Source: Nocardia terrae
Lineage (GTDB): Bacteria > Actinomycetota > Actinomycetes > Mycobacteriales > Mycobacteriaceae
Direction: 5' to 3'
Assembly: GCF_009760405.1 (NCBI RefSeq)
Contig: NZ_WRPP01000013.1
Span: 1 to 64,000 of the forward strand
DNA length: 64,000 nucleotides
Shown: in pieces, positions 59,467 through 64,000 of the stretch
Numbering within the stretch: the first letter of the stretch is position 1
How the letters are laid out: every line of letters begins with the position of its first letter
Notes under the pieces: model-generated
Seen by the model: the letters and a program-made list of their open reading frames with translations, nothing else
What the model was told of the DNA's origin: nothing
The model's database searches: none
Program-made: the position numbers and the translations under genes

Positions 59467-60387
59467 TTAGCGTTGGGTGATCCGCTGTTGCATGGCTGTG
59501 GCGACTACTGAGTCGCCCTGGGCGCTGGGATGCCAGGGGAAGCCGAGTAGTTCGGTGTGGGGGTCGAGGGCGCCGTCGAGCCAAGGGGTGGGAGTGCAGG
59601 GGCCGTGGCCGGTGGTCAGGGCTCGGGTGTCCAGGAAGTCCAGGTTGAGGAGGGTGGCGGCTTGGCGTTGGGCGGTGTCGAGGTGGTCGAGGTATTCGGT
59701 GATTGCGGAGGCTCGGGGTTGGGTTATGTTGAGGCCGAGGATGGTTGCGCAGGCGGTGGTTTGGCCGGGGGTGTGGAGTTCGGGGTAGCCGATGAGGGTT
59801 ATGTGGGCGTTGGGGGCGTAGTAGCGGATGTAGTCGACTGCTTGGCGGATTCGGGTGGCGTAGGTCTGGGCGGTGATGGTTTCGGGGTCGGGGGCTCGGC
59901 CCTGGTCTATGGCTTCGGGGCCGCAGCCGTTGAGTAGGTCGGTCAGGCAGGGGAAGGCTCGGGAGAGGGGGATGGGGGTGTCGAGGCCCCAGGCGTCGTT
60001 CATGCCCAGTTGGATTGTGACGGTGTGGGTGCGGGGGCCGAGGGCGCCGTCGGACATGGCTCGTTTTACCTGGTGGGCCAGGGTCCAGCCGGAGGTGTCG
60101 ATTGAGCCGCCCTGGCAGGAGGTGTCTTCGACGTCGTCCGGGGGTAAGGCCAGGCGTTGTGTGAGTTGGGTGGGCCAGGAGGTGGATACGTGTTTGCAGC
60201 CTGTGTCGCCGCTCGAGTTCAGGAGGTCGAGGATCTGGCCGTTGGCGGAGAAGGAATCGCCTATCACCACAAGGGTTTTGCCGGTGGGTTCCTCGGCCGT
60301 GGCCTGGGGGGACAGTGTCGCCAGCACTGCCGCGGTGCCGCAGGCCACGGACGCGGCCAGCACGCGCATCCGAGTCGAACTCTTCAC
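59467..60387 (-). CDS. Secreted SGNH/GDSL-type lipase/esterase
   Basis: A 306-residue secreted hydrolase. Signal peptide to ~residue 31; block I VVIGDSFSANG with nucleophile Ser45; block III QLGMNDAWG (oxyanion Asn); block V HPSAQG with catalytic His. Six or more Cys could form disulfides. Start GTG 60387 (GAGGTG upstream); an ATG at 60369 is possible. Substrate probably an ester of lipid or cell-wall polymer. Confidence 0.85.
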   Translation of the reverse strand: MKSSTRMRVLAASVACGTAAVLATLSPQATAEEPTGKTLVVIGDSFSANGQILDLLNSSGDTGCKHVSTSWPTQLTQRLALPPDDVEDTSCQGGSIDTSGWTLAHQVKRAMSDGALGPRTHTVTIQLGMNDAWGLDTPIPLSRAFPCLTDLLNGCGPEAIDQGRAPDPETITAQTYATRIRQAVDYIRYYAPNAHITLIGYPELHTPGQTTACATILGLNITQPRASAITEYLDHLDTAQRQAATLLNLDFLDTRALTTGHGPCTPTPWLDGALDPHTELLGFPWHPSAQGDSVVATAMQQRITQR

Positions 60388-60545
60388 TGGTCGTACACCT
60401 CGTATCGATCCGCCGGGAAACATGCGAAGTGTGCATGCTTCAGATTTGCTCACTGTAGCTGTGAGGGTGATGTCGCCGCGGATCGATCGCGAATTCGATG
60501 GCAGGTCCCGGGGTGGAGTCGACGGCGGTCGAGACGCGCCTGCCC

Positions 60546-61232
60546 TCACTGCGCCTTGGTGGCCCAGAGGATGACGTTGGTGCCGAAGAACTTCCTGGTC
60601 CAGCCGATGTCGTGGAAGCCGGTATGGCTCAGCAGGATGGCGAGTCGGCGAGGGGAGTCGAAGGTGCGGGTGCTGGATTCCAGATAGGTGTAGGAGGTGC
60701 GGTCGCCGGACACGAGCCGGCCGAGCAGGGGGACGATTGTGCGCAGGGCCCAGTCCAGCAGGGGCTCGAGGGGGCCGGTGGGTGGGCAGGTTTCGAGGAT
60801 GACCAGGCGGCCGCCGGTGCGGAGGACTCGGCGTTGTTCGTGGAGGGCCTCGGCGAGATTGTCGGTGTTGCGGAGCAGATAGCCTTCGGTGACGGCGTCG
60901 AAGGATTCGTTGTCGAACGGTAGGCGGGTGGCGTCGGCCTGTAGCCAGTGGACCGCGTGTGCTCCGGGTTTGGTCTTGGCGTGCAACAGCATTCGCTCGG
61001 AGAAGTCGACTCCGGTCACCGTGGCGGCGGGGTATCTGCGGGCCGCTGCCAGGGCGATCGCACCCGTGCCCGTGGCGAGGTCCAGCAGGCGGCCGCCTGG
61101 GGGCGGGGCCGCCCGAGCGGCGACTTCGCGGCACCAGCGGGCGTGGCCGCCGAGGGTCATGACGGTGTTCATGCGGTCGTAGTAGCCGGCGATCTTCTCG
61201 AAGATGCCGTGTACCTCAGCGTGTTTCGGCAT
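60546..61232 (-). CDS. UbiE/MenG-family methyltransferase
   Basis: A 228-residue class I SAM methyltransferase of the demethylmenaquinone methyltransferase type: LLDLATGTGAIALAAARR (motif I), VTGVDFSERML, and GYLLRNTDNLAEALHEQRRV (family signature). As part of a pair with a SRPBCC protein under a TetR regulator it is likely a paralogue acting on another quinone or phenolic, not the housekeeping MenG. Its start overlaps the SRPBCC gene by 17 bases. Confidence 0.85.
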   Translation of the reverse strand: MPKHAEVHGIFEKIAGYYDRMNTVMTLGGHARWCREVAARAAPPPGGRLLDLATGTGAIALAAARRYPAATVTGVDFSERMLLHAKTKPGAHAVHWLQADATRLPFDNESFDAVTEGYLLRNTDNLAEALHEQRRVLRTGGRLVILETCPPTGPLEPLLDWALRTIVPLLGRLVSGDRTSYTYLESSTRTFDSPRRLAILLSHTGFHDIGWTRKFFGTNVILWATKAQ

Positions 61233-61737
61233 GGGCCTGCTCCTTGCGCACCTCGTGGCTGTGCACGCGTCCGCGGAGGTAGCGGACGTAGGCGCTGTGG
61301 TGGCTGCGCGGCGGGGTGCCCGGGACCAGGGCGGTTTCGGCGAGGTCGAGGGAGTCCTCGAGGAGGGCGTCGTGCAGCCAACGCCAGACGAGGGGCCAGG
61401 CGAGGCGGTCCCAGCCGTGGGTGGTCATGATCAGCTCGTGCGCCAGGCGGGTGTGGGTGGCATCCACCGCTTCGACGATGAACCCGTGGGTTCCGTCGAA
61501 GCCGCGCGGGCTGTGGAATCGGAACCGCACCTCTTGTCCCGGAACGTATTTCACGCAGGTGTAGCGGATGCGTCCGTGGCCGCCGTCGGCCCCGACGTCC
61601 AGTGGCCGATCGAAACGCATTGCAGGCCAACGGTCGACGGGCCACAACTGGTCGTCGTCGGTGGCGAGGGTATCGAGCAGCAGGCCGACCGATCCGGCGT
61701 CGGCTGCGATCACGCGGCTGTGGACATTGCGCACCAT
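61216..61737 (-). CDS. SRPBCC-superfamily (START-like) protein
   Basis: A 173-residue protein of the polyketide cyclase/START-like fold, judged from pattern (DDDQLWPVDRWPAMRFDRPL, YTCVKYVPGQEVRFRFHSP, FIVEAVDATHTRLAHELI). Binds a hydrophobic ligand in a deep pocket. First gene of the unit with the methyltransferase; divergent from the TetR gene across a perfect palindrome. Confidence 0.75.
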   Translation of the reverse strand: MVRNVHSRVIAADAGSVGLLLDTLATDDDQLWPVDRWPAMRFDRPLDVGADGGHGRIRYTCVKYVPGQEVRFRFHSPRGFDGTHGFIVEAVDATHTRLAHELIMTTHGWDRLAWPLVWRWLHDALLEDSLDLAETALVPGTPPRSHHSAYVRYLRGRVHSHEVRKEQAHAETR

Positions 61738-61766
61738 GAGCTGCGACCTTTCATTTAGCGACTACT

Positions 61767-61784
61767 CTCTAATTGCAATTAGAG
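61767..61784. promoter_or_regulatory. TetR operator, divergent promoter
   Basis: CTCTAATTGCAATTAGAG is an 18-base perfect palindrome in the 62-base gap between the SRPBCC and TetR genes, flanked by repeated CTACTCTCTA motifs that may be -10 elements. Likely bound by the TetR protein. Confidence 0.7.
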
Positions 61785-61799
61785 GCTACTCTCTAGAAC

Positions 61800-62384
61800 G
61801 TGTCAAGGAAACCCGCGCACACTGCCGACTCGCTGCTGGACGCCGCCGCCGATATCGCGGCCGCCGACGGCGCCGCCGCGATCACCATGAGCGCCATCGC
61901 GGCCGCCACCGGTGCCCCGAGCGGCTCGGTCTACTACCGTTTCCCCGACCGGGCCGCGCTGCTGTCGGGTCTGTGGCTGCGCACGATCGAGCGATTTCAG
62001 CGCGGGTTCCTCGCGGCCTTGGAGATCGATCCACCGCACGAGGCCGCCGTGCGGGCCGCCCATCACGTCACCGACTGGTCGCTGCGCCACCCCACCGACG
62101 CGGCGGTCCTGCTCGCCGGGCCGGAGTCGTTCGGATCCGCGCAATGGAGCGCCGAAGCCCGCGAGGCGGCCGCGGCCCGGCAGACCCTGGTGAACGACGC
62201 CATGCGAAATCTGGCCGACCGCTTGGGTTATCGCAGCGAGGCCGATCGTGAACGCCTGGCACTGTTGATCATCGAATTGCCCTACGCCGCCGTGCGCCGC
62301 AGCGCCCGCAACCCCGACGCCGACCTCGCCGGGATGGCCCAGGCGGTGGACCGGATCGTCCGTGACGCCATGGAAGTCGGCTGA
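61800..62384 (+). CDS. TetR-family regulator
   Basis: A 194-residue regulator; N-terminal HTH (ADGAAAITMSAIAAATGAPSG, then SVYYRFPDRAALLSGLW). The C-terminal ligand domain is unclassified. Start GTG 61800. It should repress both itself and the divergent SRPBCC/methyltransferase genes via the 18-base palindrome. Its end nearly meets the convergent MFS gene (15 bases). Confidence 0.87.
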   Translation: MSRKPAHTADSLLDAAADIAAADGAAAITMSAIAAATGAPSGSVYYRFPDRAALLSGLWLRTIERFQRGFLAALEIDPPHEAAVRAAHHVTDWSLRHPTDAAVLLAGPESFGSAQWSAEAREAAAARQTLVNDAMRNLADRLGYRSEADRERLALLIIELPYAAVRRSARNPDADLAGMAQAVDRIVRDAMEVG

Positions 62385-62399
62385 CCGGGGCTCGAATCG

Positions 62400-63608
62400 T
62401 CAGGGTCGGGTGCGGCGCGCACCGGTGCTGCGGACCACGAGGGTGATGGCGGCGGCAAGGATGATCGTGACCAGCGCGATGAGAGTTGTCGCGGTCCAAC
62501 CGAACCAGGCGACCGCGGCCGCACCGAAGGCGGTACCCGCGCTGCCGCCCACGAAGTAGACGAGCATGTAGGCGCTGTTGAAGCGAGCGGTGGCGCTCGG
62601 GTCGATGGCGAGCACGGTGCTCTGGTTGGCGACCTGGGCGGCGAACAGTCCGGCGTCGAAGAGCGCCAGGCAGAGCAGGGTGATGGGGGTGTCGGACAGC
62701 GTTGCCGACAGGGCCGCGGTCGCGATGGCCGCGAGGGCGAGGCCGGTGAGGATCACGCGGCGGGGGCCCACGCGGTCGGTCCACGTTCCGGCGATACGGG
62801 TGGCGATGATGCCGAGCAGGCCCGCGCAGGCGTAGAGGCCGATGCGCTCGGGGGAGTAGGAGAACGGGGGCTCGGAGAGCGCCACGGCCAGGCCCGCCCA
62901 GATCGCGCAGAAGGCGAAGAACCACAGGGCGCCTCGGCTCGCGGCCAGCCGGAGGATCGGGTGGCGGGCATACAGGCCGGGCAGGCCGCGCAGCAGGCTC
63001 AGATAGCTGGTTGCGGTGTCCCCGTTCGCGGCGGGCAGGACCGCTCGGGCTGCCGAGCCCACCGCCGCGCAGGCGGCCGCGAGCAACAGCAGCATCCCCC
63101 GCCAGCCGATGGCCTCGGCCAGCCATCCACCCACGATGCGGCCCACCAGGATTCCCGCCGAGATTCCCGCGGTGACGATTCCGAGCACCGTCGCCCGTCG
63201 GCCGGGATCGGCGAATCGTCCTGCTACCGAACTCAATTGGGCTCCGACCGAGGATCCGGCCCCGATCAGTCCGACCGCGATGCCGAGTAGCCACGGCGAG
63301 CGCGCGGCGGCCGCGGCGGCCAAAGCGATTCCCAGCGCCCAGAATTGGACCGATACCACGGTCCGTGGTGCGCTGCGGTCGATCAGCGGCACCAGCAGCG
63401 CGAGCCCCAGCATGTACCCCACTGGCCCGCACGCCAATGCCACCCCGACCTCCGCCAGTGACGCGTCGAGCGACCTTCCCACCGCCGCGATGGCAGGTTG
63501 CAGTGGGTAGATGCCGGCGGTGCCCAGGGCGGCGGCAACCGCCATGAACCACACCACCGGCCTCCGTATACCCGTATCCCGTTCGACGGCAATCAGTTCG
63601 GTTCCCAT
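62400..63608 (-). CDS. MFS transporter (YbcL/YnfM-like arabinose/drug efflux type)
   Basis: A 402-residue, 12-helix MFS protein. Motif A is degenerate: LLVPLIDRSAPRTVVSVQF; a second-half version reads AGTWTDRVGPRRVIL. N-terminal PVVWFMAVAAALGTAGIYPLQP starts helix 1. Similar proteins export sugars or drugs. Start ATG 63608 is preferred to 63629. Confidence 0.85.
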   Translation of the reverse strand: MGTELIAVERDTGIRRPVVWFMAVAAALGTAGIYPLQPAIAAVGRSLDASLAEVGVALACGPVGYMLGLALLVPLIDRSAPRTVVSVQFWALGIALAAAAAARSPWLLGIAVGLIGAGSSVGAQLSSVAGRFADPGRRATVLGIVTAGISAGILVGRIVGGWLAEAIGWRGMLLLLAAACAAVGSAARAVLPAANGDTATSYLSLLRGLPGLYARHPILRLAASRGALWFFAFCAIWAGLAVALSEPPFSYSPERIGLYACAGLLGIIATRIAGTWTDRVGPRRVILTGLALAAIATAALSATLSDTPITLLCLALFDAGLFAAQVANQSTVLAIDPSATARFNSAYMLVYFVGGSAGTAFGAAAVAWFGWTATTLIALVTIILAAAITLVVRSTGARRTRP

Positions 63609-63734
63609 GGGATCCGACGCTACGAACACCCGCCCCGCGAGTCTGGCGAGAATCGGGCATCACCGTCGTCGGCGACGGTCAGATCACGAGGCAGGAACTG
63701 CCGCCGTTGATTCCGGTGCCGACCGTCAGGACGG

Positions 63735-63768
63735 CACTGCCGGGCCGGAGATATCCGGCCCGGCAGTG
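63735..63768 (-). terminator. Terminator after the small membrane protein
   Basis: Perfect 15-bp stem CACTGCCGGGCCGGA / TCCGGCCCGGCAGTG with a GATA loop, 26 bases past the end of the leftward gene at 63795. Confidence 0.75.
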
Positions 63769-63794
63769 TGGCTTCGGGTGATGCGCGGCGGTCG

Positions 63795-63998
63795 TCAGAT
63801 GACGAAGAAGCCCACGACGCAACCGATCACCGCACCGGCGACCAGACCGATGAACAGGCCGGGGATCGAGCCCAGGATGAGGGCGATCAGGCCGAGGACG
63901 GTACCGATCGCGCCGAAGAGGGCGGCGCCGACCGCACCACCGGCGATACAACCGATGACACCGATGTCCTTCAGCTGCGCTTGGGCGATCTGCTGCAC
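63795..63998 (-). CDS. Glycine-zipper-like small membrane protein (may be incomplete)
   Basis: 67 residues visible from a GTG two bases inside the window edge; the true start may lie outside. Two Gly/Ala-rich hydrophobic segments (VIGCIAGGAVGAALFGAIGT and LFIGLVAGAVIGCVVGFFVI) resemble glycine-zipper proteins. No further motif. A strong terminator follows. Confidence 0.6.
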   Translation of the reverse strand: MQQIAQAQLKDIGVIGCIAGGAVGAALFGAIGTVLGLIALILGSIPGLFIGLVAGAVIGCVVGFFVI

Positions 63999-64000
63999 CC

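Noticed and set aside
1..64000. CRISPR arrays, restriction systems, insertion sequences
   Set aside because: No regularly spaced direct repeats, Cas-like genes, methylase/endonuclease pairs or transposase genes were seen. The only repeats are the degenerate 55-base units and terminator hairpins.

Overview
The window looks like chromosomal DNA of a high-GC, mycolic-acid actinomycete, most likely Nocardia or a close relative. Pointers (inference): strong G/C third-position bias; many GTG starts and GTGA/ATGA gene overlaps; a FadD32-type fatty acyl-AMP ligase; an EphD-type hydrolase/reductase fusion; an Rv3717-type amidase; a conservon with a CYP157/CYP154-like P450 pair; an F420-type (Ddn-like) oxidoreductase; and an IdeR-like iron box.

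Left edge (1-1922): a lower-GC segment with unfamiliar genes that ends exactly at a 3' fragment of a tRNA-Gln gene followed by that tRNA's terminator. This reads as the right end of an integrated element. 2.1-9.4 kb: a PEP-mutase/isocitrate-lyase-like enzyme and an NAD-dependent epimerase, an AraC regulator convergent with a four-gene flavin monooxygenase/SnoaL-like/hydrolase operon, and a flavodoxin behind an iron box. 9.5-10.1 kb: two gene remnants, probably a deletion scar. 10.1-14.5 kb: AraC regulator, P450 and fatty acyl-AMP ligase. 14.7-19.2 kb: GABA catabolism (gabT, gabD) with a divergent PucR-type regulator.

19.9-23.1 kb: a single 1084-residue protein combining a ferritin-like domain, two CDGSH Fe-S modules, a Fer4-like module and a truncated-haemoglobin-like domain. 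23.4-33.4 kb: a tightly packed operon that can be read as a choline-to-glycine pathway (choline dehydrogenase, betaine aldehyde dehydrogenase, Rieske betaine demethylase, dimethylglycine oxidase, sarcosine-type oxidase) with a permease and an IclR regulator. The Rieske reductase is not in the cluster. 34.4-40.1 kb: a complete conservon (cvnA-B-C-D plus two P450s).

40.3-55.5 kb: mixed membrane, stress and envelope genes: a TMEM175-like channel, a HTH/membrane-protein pair, a quinone oxidoreductase behind a MerR-type dyad, an MFS/MarR pair with an operator over the start codon, a cell-wall amidase, an APC-type transporter, a hemerythrin/LuxR divergent pair, and an operon of a PF10118-like protein, a PDR-type reductase and an EphD-like fusion. 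55.6-56.9 kb: two small membrane-anchored Gly/Cys/His-rich proteins flanking a gene with an HxxxDExWH motif, the least understood part of the window. 57-64 kb: TerC under a probable manganese riboswitch, small membrane and redox proteins, a tRNA with CAT anticodon, a secreted SGNH hydrolase, a SRPBCC/methyltransferase pair divergent from a TetR regulator, an MFS exporter, and a truncated membrane protein at the edge.

All function calls rest on reading motifs by eye; no database search was run.
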